Below are positions 10,051 to 20,199 of a stretch of DNA of 64,000 nucleotides, one piece after another; the first letter of the stretch is position 1; each line of letters begins with the position of its first letter. Below the pieces are notes generated by a model that was not told the origin of the DNA, did no database searches, and saw only the letters and a list, made by a program, of their open reading frames with translations. A program made the position numbers and the translations under genes. The stretch is from the NCBI RefSeq assembly GCF_019279795.1, contig NC_056745.1, positions 1,493,653,475 to 1,493,717,474 on the forward strand. The letters are read 5' to 3'. This DNA is from Protopterus annectens (Eukaryota; Chordata; Ceratodontiformes; Protopteridae).

Positions 10051-10553
10051 ACCTAAAGAGTGTATGGTCTCAACACTGTCAAAGTTTGGAAAGAGTTATA
10101 CCACTAATTCCTTGACTTCAACAGGAGTTTCGATGGTGGGCTCAAGCTTGTCACCTCAACAAGGGACAGCCTTTTACTCAACCCACAGCCAGGCAAACAC
10201 TGACAACAGATGCATCGGATTATGCCTGGGGAGCACACATGGCAGGAAAATGTATTCAGGGTGAGTGGCCCACAGAGCAAAGGCATCTTCACATCAATCA
10301 AAAAGAGATGCTAGCTGTACAAAATGCACCTATAGCTTTCAAAGACCTGCTGCATCCAGGACAACTACTACTAAAGACAGACAACACCACACTTATGTGG
10401 TATATAAACAAGCAAGAGGACACACACTCCTACCCCCTCTGGAACACAGCGCTAGACTACCAAGTTCATCTGCAAGCACAATTCCTGCCAGGAGAGAAAA
10501 ACACACTGACAGACGACCTAAGCAGAAACATCATGGATCCCCACGAATGGTAA
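10051..10553 (+). pseudogene. DIRS RT end and RNase H domain
   Basis: After the PLE the DIRS frame continues through EFRWWAQACHLNKGQPF into RNase H, which removes template RNA. The catalytic residues are visible: the Asp in LTTDASDYAWGAHM, the Glu in INQKEMLAV, the Asp in LLKTDNTTLMWYI, and the last Asp in TDDLSRN. One TGA at about 10,116 and a TAA at 10,551-10,553 interrupt the frame, and beyond that TAA the same phase goes straight on into the methylase-like and recombinase domains. Confidence 0.87.
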
Positions 10554-12029
10554 TTAAATCCACAAGTATTCAGAATGACAACACAAAAATGGTGGAGCCT
10601 GGACATAGATCTGTTTGCATCCCCAATGAACTGCCAGCTACAGAAATTCTGCACAAGGAGTTACCATCCACAAGCATGGAAAGTGGATGCCCTCTCATTC
10701 AGCTGGAAAAACCTGCAAGTATACGCTTTCCCTCCTTTACCTCTCCTTCCAAAGGTACTCATAAAAGCCAGGCAGGAAGAGCCAAAGATGATCCTGATTG
10801 CACCAGACTGGCCATGCCAATACTGGTACCCAATCGTAAAGAGCTTAGCACAAGAACCACCCTGGATTTTGCCTCAAATCCCACATTTGCTGACACAGCA
10901 CAACAATCATATAATTCACAGCCAGCTAAAGACCTTAAACCTAGCTGCATGGAAAATTCATCTCTCCAAAGCTGTTACAGATGTCATTCTGGAGGCCAGA
11001 ATGCCTAGCACCAGGAAAGCCTACTCGGATAAATGGAGGAGATTCTGTGCCTGGAACCAGGCGCACAGCCTTGACCCTCTTGTCCCAAACATTCCTCAGA
11101 TACTTCAATATTCAACTGAGATGCTGGACAAGGGCCTCTCCTTCTCATCAATCAATATTCACGCCTCAGCCATTTCTGCTCATTACAACACGGATCCACC
11201 AATTTTTTCTAATCCTTTGCTCAAACAGTACCTCAGAGGGGCTAAAAACATAATACTGCCCCGTAGAGCACCTACTCCAACTTGGGACCTCAACTTTGTT
11301 TTGGAAGAATTAACCTTACCTCCTTTTGAGCCAGCTAACACAGCAGAATTAAAATACATCTCTTGGAAAACTGCTCTGCTACTGGCAATAACATCAGCAT
11401 GAAGAGTTTCAGAATTACAGGCACTAATGGCAGTGGAACCTTTCCTTATTTTTCACCAGGACAGGGTGTCTTTAAGAACTAACCCTACATTTATGCCAAA
11501 GGTGGCATCAAGTGTGACTCTAAACCAAACTATTAATTTGCCAACTTTCTATCCAAAACCACAGAACAAGGGGGAGAAACTACTACATTCTTTGGACATT
11601 CACAGGCAGTTACGCTTCTACTTGGACAAAACCAAAGCTTTCAGAAAATCTGAGCAATTTTTGGTAGCATATGCTGCAGGAGCACAGGGAAAAGCCATTT
11701 CAAAACAGACTATCTCAAAATGGATAGGACATTGTATATGTTTCTGCTATATTTACCATGGGAAACCTTTACCTACCAGCATTAGATCTCACTCCACCAG
11801 GGCAACAGCCACTGCAACTGCCTACCTCAGAGGAGTACCTACCAAGGATATTTTGGAAGCAGCAACATGGAGTTCTGTGCATACCTTCACCAAGCATTAC
11901 CATTTGCCTTTATACTCCAAATCCAGAGCTGGCTTCGCCACTGCTGTGCTGCAGGGCCTTATAGCCACCCCTAATGCCTTAATAGAACCAGCCACCCTAC
12001 CTCAGCTTTGGGATTCCACCCAAGTATAA
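10554..12029 (+). pseudogene. DIRS methylase-like and tyrosine recombinase domains, one internal stop
   Basis: The methylase-like part (about 10,575-10,850) reads WSLDIDLFASPMNCQLQKF and LIAPDWPCQYWYPIVKSL, matching the DAM-like domain of DIRS elements. The recombinase, which integrates circular element DNA, follows from about 10,990. Its catalytic set is visible: Arg in RVSEL (11,403-11,405), HSTR (His at 11,790-11,792, Arg at 11,799-11,801) and the Tyr in TKHYHLPL (11,898-11,900). A TGA at 11,400-11,402 sits just before the first catalytic Arg, where an Arg codon CGA would give TSARRVSEL, so CpG decay is likely. The stop codon at 12,027-12,029 falls inside the internal complementary region. 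Confidence 0.9.
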
Positions 12030-12116
12030 TGACTGCAGCAGTGTAACACGATGAACATAGTACAGTTTTGTACCTACCATAAATGTAGATGTTCGAGTGT
12101 AAACACTGCTGCAGTC
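12019..12116 (+). repeat. DIRS internal complementary region
   Basis: Bases 12,019-12,058 are the reverse complement of the outer end of the left terminal repeat, ending GATGAACAT. Bases 12,059-12,116 are the reverse complement of the outer end of the right repeat, starting AGTACAGTTTTG. The two join without spacer at 12,058/12,059. In DIRS elements this region templates the joining of the two ends during circle formation. It fixes the element ends at 3,263 and 12,499 and overlaps the last codons of the recombinase. Confidence 0.9.
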
Positions 12117-12284
12117 CAGGTTACCCTCCCTCCTTCCCCTCTTACTTGCTGGTACGTACCTATGCCTTCTACCCTTTACTACCTATGGGGAGTATTTGCT
12201 GGTAACTGAAAGTTGTTTGCTTTTCTTATGTATGTTTTATTAGCAATTTGAATTGCCTACCTATTTGGGGCACCTGACATCTGG

Positions 12285-12499
12285 GGCAAGAAAAACTGAA
12301 GAAAATGCCATCGGCTGCATCTTATATACCCCTGTTGCACTGACGTCAGGGAGGAGGCGACAGCAACCGACGCCGGACCAAGACTTTGGAACTCAGGCTA
12401 ACCGGGGAACTGCCTGACGGCAGGAATAACCCAAGTGTAATGACTGCAGCAGTGTTTACACTCGAACATCTACATTTGTGGTAGGTTCAAAACTGTACT
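12285..12499 (-). repeat. DIRS right inverted terminal repeat
   Basis: It matches the left repeat in inverse orientation, from CTTGCC at the inner edge to ACTGCAGCAGTG near the outer edge. It then extends further with sequence that has its own partner only in the internal complementary region, ending at CAAAACTGTACT. It carries an inward-facing copy of the TATA motif. Confidence 0.9.
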
Positions 12500-13209
12500 T
12501 TTTTCCTTACCTTTGCAAGGTACTTTGCAATTATAGGCTGTTTAGTGCCTATGATTAATTTCTCCTTGTTGACAAGGAGAGTTTTGTGCTTGTATCAGTT
12601 TCAGGCTTCCTAGTGCTTTCCAGCAGGTTCTAGAGCAAGTCACAGGGGTTCAGATTTTAGTAATACTACTGAGAAACTACCTAGTTCAAAGGGAAAATTT
12701 GAAGAGCAGACTTTCTGGCATCTGAAATAGTTGAACTGTAGCCCCACGGTGCTGCATGATGCAATAAATGCACAAACACACATGCTTTTAAGCCAGAAAG
12801 TTGAAAGGGATAGAAATCAGAACAAAAAGGCTAATAAAATTACAATTTCAGAGCTGGAAAACACTCCTCTATTGTTAGGCAGTACAATGCTCACCACTCC
12901 CACTGGTAAGCATTAGGACTTCTCTACCACAGCAAGGTCTGGATAGCTTTGAACACAGAAAATAAAGTCCTGAGACAAGCAAAGCCTGGGATCTGGACTA
13001 TACTAGCTAGGAAAGACGGGAAACGAGCAAACAAGATAGTATTTTTTTTTGTTAAAACAGGTTAGCAATGCAATAATACAGTAAATAAACACAGAAAAGG
13101 CTCTAGCAATTTAAATTTCTTTAAAATGAAGAAAGGCAAGTGGACAACTGAAAAATGATTTAAGAGGCAGTACAGTAGAGTAAGTAGCTAGTCTACATAT
13201 ACAGAGAAG

Positions 13210-13257
<48 letters not shown>

Positions 13258-13330
13258 ATATCTATATACAGAAAAGCAGCTAAAACACACAATTCAGATG
13301 TAGTGCAACTCAGAGCACTTGAGCTGTAGC
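12500..13330. other. Unassigned sequence right of the DIRS element
   Basis: No protein family is recognisable. It could include the 5' untranslated part of CR1 copy A1 if the DIRS element inserted into that copy, but no sister copy in this window extends far enough 5' to test this. A short frame at 12,731-12,916 has no recognisable motif. Confidence 0.4.
13214..13268. repeat. TA microsatellite
   Basis: About 40 bp of alternating A and T, followed by TCTATA-type interruptions. Confidence 0.9.
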
Positions 13331-14135
13331 AATATAACATGCTCTCTCTTGCCTATAACCACATTGCCAGATTTATTACAGGTTCCCCTTATCGAACCCA
13401 TCATTGCCTTTATCTGCGAAGACTTGGCTGGTTGGAACTGCCAAATCTCCTCAAACTTAGCCAACTCGCCGAAGCTTATAAAATTATCAACCATCCTGAT
13501 AGAACTCCCTCACTGTGCAAAATTCTAACTCCATATACTAACCTCAATAGTCTCCGATCATCAAACAGCATCCATATCCTAACCATTAAAGCAAAAAACT
13601 CAGGTGGGGATGCCCTTTATGCAAATTCCATTGGCAAGCAGTGGAACTCCCTGCCAAACAACCTTAGACTTACTTCTTCGCTCTATCATTTCAAAGCTAA
13701 CCTTAAAGAATATCTCTCCACACAATGGACATGCCCATGTCGAGAACCTGACTAACTACATATCTCTTTACTTCTAGGTCCACTTCCCTAGCCCATTTCC
13801 CTAATTGCAGATCTCTAAAATTTCTCTTTCCTTTTAGTAATAAGGAAAATCTCTGATTTCAGTCTATTTTTCAGTATCTTTAACGAAATCAATGTTCTGT
13901 GTTATAATTTCCTGTCTGTCCTTTAGTCTTATATAACATCTATGTAAATTTTCATTCCTGCATATGTAAGCTGTATTCTCTTGTTGTAACAATACTTTGA
14001 ATCTTGCAATTTAAATATGTACTTCTATTGTGTATTGGAGCTTTTCTCCTCGGGCCTCTACTGAAAACGGATATGTATCCAGTTAGACCAACCCGGTTAA
14101 CAAATGTAAAATAAATAAATAAATAAATAATAAAT
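13330..14135 (+). mobile_element. 5'-truncated L2-type LINE, 3' end
   Basis: This carries the last part of the RT protein, about 370 bp of 3' untranslated sequence, and an AAATAAATAAAT tail at 14,108-14,135. The 3' end (AACCCGGTTAACAAATG, then the ATAA repeats) matches the 3' end of the L2 insertion at 43,892 read on the minus strand, so both are one family. Truncation at the 5' end is usual for LINEs. Confidence 0.85.
13336..13755 (+). pseudogene. L2-type RT C-terminal segment
   Basis: The frame reads LAYNHIARFITGSPYRTHHC, then LGWLELPNLLKLSQLAEAYK, and ends WTCPCREPD. It aligns by eye along its whole length with the C-terminus of the L2 protein encoded at 44,293-45,585 (NNIARFATASPYRTHHC, LGWLELPHLIQYYQL, LCSCNNPG). 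It lies after the RT palm in the thumb and C-terminal tail. The stretch is uninterrupted, but there is no catalytic domain, so it is a dead 5'-truncated copy. Confidence 0.85.
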
Positions 14136-14342
14136 ATAAGGCAAATACAGTTTTAATAAATGCACTAAAATATATTTCCAAAATGTTTGAGGAGCACAGT
14201 CAGAAGATGATACAGGCTTTTTTTTTTTTTCTTATAAAGAAAGGGAGAAAGGAGGAACAGAAGGAAAGAAACTAAGTGGGCTGGCCTTCTCATGTTTTCT
14301 CTGTATTAGGTAGAATGAGCTAATGACACTAGACTGGGAGGA

Positions 14343-15990
14343 GTGTCCCAGGTCAAATTTGCAATACGGGCGGGCAATTTATTACCAAAATATAACACTG
14401 AGGAAGCTCTAGAAGAACTAAAGAGGTTTGATCAGCTTAATCTTGACAGGGCCGTCGTAGCATTACAAACACTAAGGCTGAAGCCAGGATTGCACAACTC
14501 TATGAATCCCGATCCCATCACTCTGCATCTACCAGATATTCTACAGGATCTAGTAAGTCTTTATAGTTTAAATCTTCCATGCTCAGCAAGCAGCTTATCA
14601 AGGCCCATGCTGAAGCAGAAGCTGCTAAGGTTCAGACAGCCTCTGCAAAAAGGAAGGCTCAAATAGAGGCAGATGCTGCACACACAGAAACAGAGGCACC
14701 ATGCAAAAAAGGGCAGGAACAGCAGCCTTAGAAACAGTGTGAACATGCCACAGCTGTGGCAATGTTAAGAGTTCTAGAGCAAGCTGCTAGTGGGAGTGGC
14801 AGAGACAGCATAGGTCCAGTGGACACAGAATGTCATCTTAAACACAGTACAAATTGTTTTCGACCAAAGCAACAAGCATTCCATCTTATCTGATGCTCAT
14901 GAAGCCAGAGACACTTCCTTAGAACTATTACTCCCACTGACTACTGCTGCAGTACCTCTCAACCAAGGCCAGTATGACACACCTAGCCCTGCTCAAGCTA
15001 ACCTGCTATATTATGGAAGTGGTCACCAACCTCTTGTCAACTCAGCCTCTGCACCATTGCAAGCTCCTGCTCGCTGTGGGTCTTAATGCTGCCTTGACAG
15101 ACTGGAACATAGCTTTGGCAGCCCTGAAGTCATTGAGAATGCTTTATTCAAAGGCTTCAGTTTCCCAAAGATATCTGGGAAGGACAATCTAAAGTTTCAG
15201 GAGCTTAATGACCACCTCTCCAAACTTCAGCTAGCCAAGGAAGACACACATCTTCCAGGCCTCAGTAATTTAGACACGGCTAGTGGGGTTAACCTGATAG
15301 TTTTAAAACTCCCATACAGTATCCAAGGAAAATGGACTACATTTGGGTCAAAGTGCAAGGAAGCAAACAAGAGTTTCATTCTCCCATTCTAATTCTTCTG
15401 TAAATTTATTAAGAAAATTGCAGCAACAAAGAATGATCCATGCTTCTCTTATGGGAGACTCCCACACTTCAGGTCCACCCTCTCCTATGCCTACAGACTT
15501 GTGCAGCTCATACAATGACTACAGAGGTCTGGTTACCATTAAATGGTCTAATATCTTACCTACATTTTCTACAGTTCCCAACAAGGGTGATCAAAGCAAG
15601 AAAATTGAAAACCCAAATTGCCAATGCCACATGCATAACAAACCTCACCCTCAGAAAATGTATTGGCTTCAGGGGAAAAAAATGCAAGAATGTAAGGAGC
15701 TTCTAAAGAAATTTGAGGTATGTTTTAAATGCTGTGCTTCCATCGAGCATGTTGCTAAGGACTGTAAAGCCATTTTCGAGTGCAATGTGGCAGTGATGAT
15801 CATGTACAAGCACATATAGAATCTGGCAGTGATGATCATGTACAAGCACGTATAGAATGTGGCAGTGATGATCATGTACAAGCACATATAGAATATGACA
15901 GTGATGATCATGTACAAGCACATATAGAATATGACAGTGAGGATCATGTACAAAGCACTTCAACATACTTATACCCCCTCCATAGTTAGC
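14343..15990 (+). pseudogene. Bel/Pao gag, frameshifted
   Basis: A helical Ala/Glu/Lys-rich segment (KAHAEAEAAKVQTASAKRKA, near 14,600) is typical of Bel/Pao gag. It is followed near 15,160-15,360 by FPKISGKDNLKFQELNDHL and GLSNLDTASGVNLIVLKLPY. At 15,690-15,790 a cysteine-rich zinc-knuckle region reads VCFKCCASIEHVAKDCKAIF and then ECNVC, resembling the nucleic-acid-binding end of Bel gags. The frame changes at least three times. A 36-bp tandem repeat begins right after the last Cys and keeps the frame open as a 12-residue repeat. Confidence 0.8.
15789..15968 (+). repeat. 36-bp tandem repeat, five copies
   Basis: Five direct copies of a 36-bp unit lie in a row, the last one diverged. Because 36 is divisible by three, each encodes a 12-residue unit GSDDHVQAHIES or a variant. 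Nothing similar is usual in Bel/Pao gag, so this looks like a local expansion at the zinc-knuckle end. Confidence 0.92.
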
Positions 15991-16089
15991 CCTCCAGAGG
16001 CAAACCAAGAGGGGAAAGACTGTATGACAAACAGTGGCTCCTGCTCCAGTTGCTGCCACATGTACTGATGTCTGTGGAGAAGGATCAGT

Positions 16090-16514
16090 GACAAATCTTG
16101 TGTAAAAATATGCTTGGTCCATGTATACCCCAAGGGTCATCTTGAAAAAGCCGTAAGACTATGTACTATTCTCAATGACCAAAGTAATCGCTCTCTTGCA
16201 AGATCAGCATTCTTTGACCTGCTCAACATAACAGGGGATGCCCTACCTTACACCCTGGGCACTTGTGCCGGTTTTGCAGAAGTCTCAGATAGGAGAGCTA
16301 GTGGTCTTATAATAGCTCCTGTCAATGGCAACCTAGAAATTCCACTGCCCACTCTCAGTAAGTGCAACCAGATTCCAACCAACTAACAAGAGATCCCTAC
16401 CTCTGCAACTGCTTCTCATCACCCTGACTTGAAAGTTATATCTGGCCAAATACCTCTTGATAAAGACACTGAAATCCTTACTCTGCTTGGTAAAGACATC
16501 CTAATGGTGTACAA
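16090..16514 (+). pseudogene. Bel/Pao protease region
   Basis: The segment reads VHVYPKGHLEKAVRLCTILN, then DDQSN-like DQSNRSLARSAFFDLL, then CAGFAEVSDRRASGLII and LPLPTLSKCNQIP in close form. Bel/Pao proteases have D-D-Q-S-N at the active site; here the position before D-Q-S-N is Asn. The protease would process the gag-pol polyprotein. The reading ends LLGKDILMVYK at the junction with CR1 copy A2. A stop at about 16,384 interrupts it. Confidence 0.8.
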
Positions 16515-18325
16515 AATTAGTCCAAAATGACAAAAAATACACCAAACTCACAGACATTGCAACATCCTAGCTGACAGGTTCAGCGCAAACTTCTCCCCCC
16601 CCCCCATCCCCACCAAAAGGGCAAATATCTATCCCAGCGGAGTGCTGCCCCCCTGACATCTCAGATGCTCAGGTAAGAGCTGCCCTCTCCAAAGCAAAAA
16701 CACAGCATCAATGGGACCAGATGGTGTCCTGGGCTGCGTCCTACATGAATTCCAAGAAGAGCTAAACCCAAACATAAAACTACTGTTCAATCTCAGCCTT
16801 ACTATAGGATATGTACCCAAAGAGTGGCATACAGCAACAGTGGTCCCTCTCCACAAAGGTGGTGTCTCAACGGATCCTGGAAACTATCGCTCCATAAGCC
16901 TGACTAGCTTGGTCTGCAAAGCTATGGAAAGGATCATCATGGACCTCATAAATAAAGATATTGGGGACCTACAGACACTGTATCCTACCCAGTTTGGCTT
17001 TAAGGGCAGATCTTGCCTCTTAATCCTGGTCAATTTCTTTGAAACAGTCACCAAGGCCATTAACGAGGGGAAGGTGGTCCACACAGCCTACCTGGACCTC
17101 GCAAAAGTCTTCGATATAATACCCCACTCAAGCATTATAGATAAGCTCACCAGCTTAAATATAAACCCCTATGTCACTAGATGGGCTGCAAACTGGCTCA
17201 AGGACAGAACCCACATGGTTAGAATTGCTGGAGCCATGTCAGACTCCAAACCAGTTACTAGTGGCATCCCACAAGGCTCAGTCCTGGGACCTCTCTTGTT
17301 CGGTATATATTTCTCGGAGGTACAGGCCAACATGGAAAGACTGTGGCTGACCAAGTTCGCAGATGACTGCAAACTGGGCACCATAATCGACTCTCCAACC
17401 AAAACAAGCATCCTCCAAAAGGGCCTCATAGAAACAGACAACTGGTGCCAGAGCCATGGCATCAAGCTAAATGCCAAAAAGTGTATAGTCATCCCCTTTG
17501 GCAAAAACGAAGTGCCCACAAATTGCCACATAGGTGATAATCCATTAAGTACAGAAGAAGTAATTAGGGACCTGGGGACCCAAGTTGATAGCAAACTCTC
17601 ATTTCACAACCATGTGGCCAAAGTGGTTAGAAAAACATTTTATATAGCCCACCTAATGATGAAGGGATTCACATCTAGATCAGGGGAGGTCATCGTGCCT
17701 CTTTACTCATCCCTCATCATGCCCATAATTGAGTACAATGCCCCTTTTGGGATGTACCTTACCAGACACCTGCAGCAACTGGAAAGACCCCAAAATTACC
17801 TCAACAAGAGGATCAAAGGGCTCAAACAGATGCCATATGCTGCCCGGTTAAAGAAACTCCAGCTCTACTCAATGGCATACCACCTGCTCAGAGGCGATCT
17901 GTGCCTGAAGTATAAAGCCATGTCCAACCCGGAATGAATGGACATGCTGCACCTCAGAAAATCCAAATCCCATCGAGCTACGCGCTTGAGAAACTTGAAC
18001 CTCAGCACTGAAATAAATAGGACATGCTGGAGAGACAGATTCATAACCCAGAGGCTCCCTTCACTCTGGAATAAAATCCCAGTCCAGGTTAGGCAGAGAC
18101 CCTCACTGACTCTCTTCAAGAGGAATCTTGATGAGTGGATGGGAGATCATAGGTTTACTCCAGGTATCACTTCTGTGTCACTGTTAGACAGAGGCACAGT
18201 ATACTAACCTCGAAAAAGGGCATAGCAAAATTAATTTAAAATGGGTGGCGAAAGCCAAACACACTCTGGCTAGGCTTATAAATTCCCTAGGGCAGATAGC
18301 CTAGTATGACCCTATGAACCTATGA
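16515..18325 (+). mobile_element. CR1-type LINE, copy A2, 5'-truncated, inside Bel/Pao
   Basis: The copy starts in the linker before the RT and runs to a 3' end made of two CCTATGAA octamers (18,311-18,326). Short imperfect octamer repeats at the 3' end are a hallmark of CR1. ACAA is shared by both flanks (16,511-16,514 and from 18,326), a possible short target duplication. Bel/Pao coding stops at VYK on the left and resumes at KVHEYINGPNN on the right. Confidence 0.88.
16642..18207 (+). pseudogene. CR1 A2 reverse transcriptase, near-intact, one stop
   Basis: This is the best preserved CR1 RT in the window. Blocks in order: MGPDGVLGCVLHEFQEEL, NYRSISLTSLVCKAMERII, HTAYLDLAKVFDIIPHSSII with the first catalytic Asp, GIPQGSVLGPLLFGIYFSEV, LTKFADDCKLG with the catalytic Asp pair, and the C-terminal thumb. 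One TGA at 17,935-17,937 interrupts the frame; copy A4 reads Leu-Leu across this point, so it is a recent nonsense change. After it the same phase continues to 18,207 (CWRDRFITQRLPSLWNKIP). The endonuclease is missing, so the copy could not move on its own. Confidence 0.9.
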
Positions 18326-19724
18326 ACAAGGTCCATGAATATATCAATGGCCCAAACAATGCTCCATATGCCCAATGCCTGGATCTAGGCTGGGTTGTCA
18401 TAGATAATGTCTGTTCAGGTAAGGTCAGGAGACCTAACAGGGTTACTTCCTTCAAGATGCATGTTCTTCCAAAAGGATACAATGCTTGTTTTGAATCCTG
18501 TCCACATCACTACTGTAGAACAGAAAGGTTATGCACTAATGGTAAGCCACAGCAAGTCATCCAAGACTACAACAATGGCTTAGACTCTGATATAATAATC
18601 TTGGCATTCTCATGTTTGATACCACCAGTGAAGACAATCAGTTGGTGGCCAAAAGGGAAGATAAGGAATTCTTAAAAATTGATTGAAGAATTCCTTCAGG
18701 ACAACTCCAACAGCTGGGTGGTACTCTTACTATTCTGTATCCCAAAAATGAAACTGCCAGACAATAAGCAGCACGCAGAGTCTTGGTTTATTTCATTAGA
18801 ATGCACCCTGAACAGGAAATCTGCAGTAAAAAAAAAGCCCTTTGTCGATTTCATGCAGACGGTGTTTGGTAGACATCATGCTGAACCTGCAGCTCTTTTA
18901 AAGGAAGGGGAAGAATGTTGGTACCTTCCATGTTTTGGTGTGTATCACTGTCACAGGCCAGACCAAAGCAGAGTGGTCTTTGGCTCAAGTGCTCTCTATG
19001 AAGGTGTTTCTCTTAATGACCTTCTCCCACTGGGTCTAATTTGAACAATAACCTAACTTGGGGCCTTGATTTGTTTCAGACAAGAATTGTTTGCAGTAAT
19101 GGCCGACATTCAGCAAGTGTTCCACTGTTTCATTGTTTGGGAAGATGACAGAAGCTATCGCAGATTTCAGTGGTACTACAATAATGATGTCAACGACAAG
19201 GTCATAGACTATCAGGTGAAGGTACATGTGTTCAGTAAGAGCCCATCTCTTGTAGTCACAATATACGGATTGAGAAGACCTGCCCTAGAGGGTGAAAGTG
19301 AATTCAGGTCTGATGCACGTCAGTTTGTTGAAAGAAATTTCTGTGTAGATGACAGGCTTAAATCTTTTTCTGCAGCGGAAGAGGTGATGAATCTCCTTAA
19401 CAGAACTACAGGTTATGCTGGCTGTATCTAATCTCGCACTTCACAAGATGCTCTCCAACAGTATCAAGGTAAATGGAGCCTTTCATTCTGAGGTCCATGC
19501 TAGTCTAAAGAACTTTGAACTAGGGCCTAATATTACCCTTATGCGGCGTAGCCTCGGGCTGCTTTGGAGTGTCAAGCAAGACTCATTCTTATTTTGAATG
19601 TTAGCTTGTGACAAGCCTTTCAACAAACATGGAGTTTGTAGTAAACAGCATTTATGATCCTTTGGGCTTCACAGCACCCTTTACCATTCAGGTTAAGATT
19701 CTATTAAGGCAGCTTACTTTTGAG
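18326..19724 (+). pseudogene. Bel/Pao reverse transcriptase, broken
   Basis: Coding resumes with INGPNNAPYAQCLDLGWVV, followed by the Bel/Pao RT: AESWFISLECTLNRK, ECWYLPCFGVYH, RVVFGSSALYEGVSLNDLLP, then MADIQQVFHCFIVWEDD with the first catalytic Asp, HVFSKSPSLVVTIYGLRR, and FVERNFCVDDRLKS. Relatives have Tyr-Val-Asp-Asp at the catalytic turn; here the Tyr is Cys. SNLALHKMLSNSIKV follows. At least five frame changes or stops lie between the blocks. The reading ends near ILLRQLTFE where CR1 copy A3 interrupts it. Confidence 0.86.
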
Positions 19725-19731
19725 CTTCTCC

Positions 19732-20110
19732 ATTGTGAGACACACAGATGTGCCTCTCACCAGCCTGAATAAGGAGAAAGTCATGGTTAGTTGTTTGTCA
19801 GGTGCCAGAATCCACCATATCACACACGCACTCAAGTCTCTTAACAACAGGTACTGTTATGAGTCTGTCATAGTCCATGTTGGCGTGAACACCTTGAGAT
19901 GCCTCTCCCTGGACAATATAGAGAGAGACATGCTTGAGCTCACTGAATGTGTGTCCCAGGCGTCCCTCTCCGTAAGCACTATTCTACTGTCACTCAGAAT
20001 TATGCCTTAATACAAACAGAAAATGACTATAACAATTGGCTTAGTTTCTGGTGTCATTCCAGGGGGATCCAGTACCCGACAGTCTGGGAAGATATAGTTG
20101 ACAGACTATG
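19732..20110 (+). pseudogene. CR1 A3 ORF1 esterase domain, partial
   Basis: The reading IVRHTDVPLTSLNKEKVMV continues to VIVHVGVNTLR and then a helical stretch. It is the counterpart of the A1 esterase (VIVHVGVNDLRR), with the Asp of VND replaced by Thr. It is truncated at its N-terminus by 5' truncation of the insert and ends at a stop at 20,008-20,010. Confidence 0.72.
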
Positions 20111-20199
20111 ATGCTTTGCTACAGGTGGCCTGCATCTGTCTCACTTGGGCTTCAGGCTTCTGGTAAAGGCCCTTGCCTCCCCCATAGTGCCTTTTTTAA

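Larger units (their letters stand above)
3263..12499 (+). mobile_element. DIRS-type tyrosine-recombinase retrotransposon, interrupted by a PLE
   Basis: The element has inverted terminal repeats, an internal complementary region near its right end, and the domain order gag, RT, RNase H, methylase-like, tyrosine recombinase. DIRS elements replicate through a circular DNA intermediate and integrate with the recombinase, so they leave no target duplication; none is seen here. Without the inserted PLE and its target duplicate it is about 5.5 kb, a normal DIRS length. It has at least two gag frameshifts and several stops. The left flank is CR1 copy A1; the right flank is unassigned. Confidence 0.93.

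Noticed and set aside
12731-12916. 61-residue frame right of the DIRS element
   Set aside because: No recognisable motif, short, and surrounded by non-coding A/T-rich sequence.
14136-14342. 5' LTR of the Bel/Pao element
   Set aside because: This stretch does not resemble the probable 3' LTR at 24,304 and begins directly after the L2 tail.
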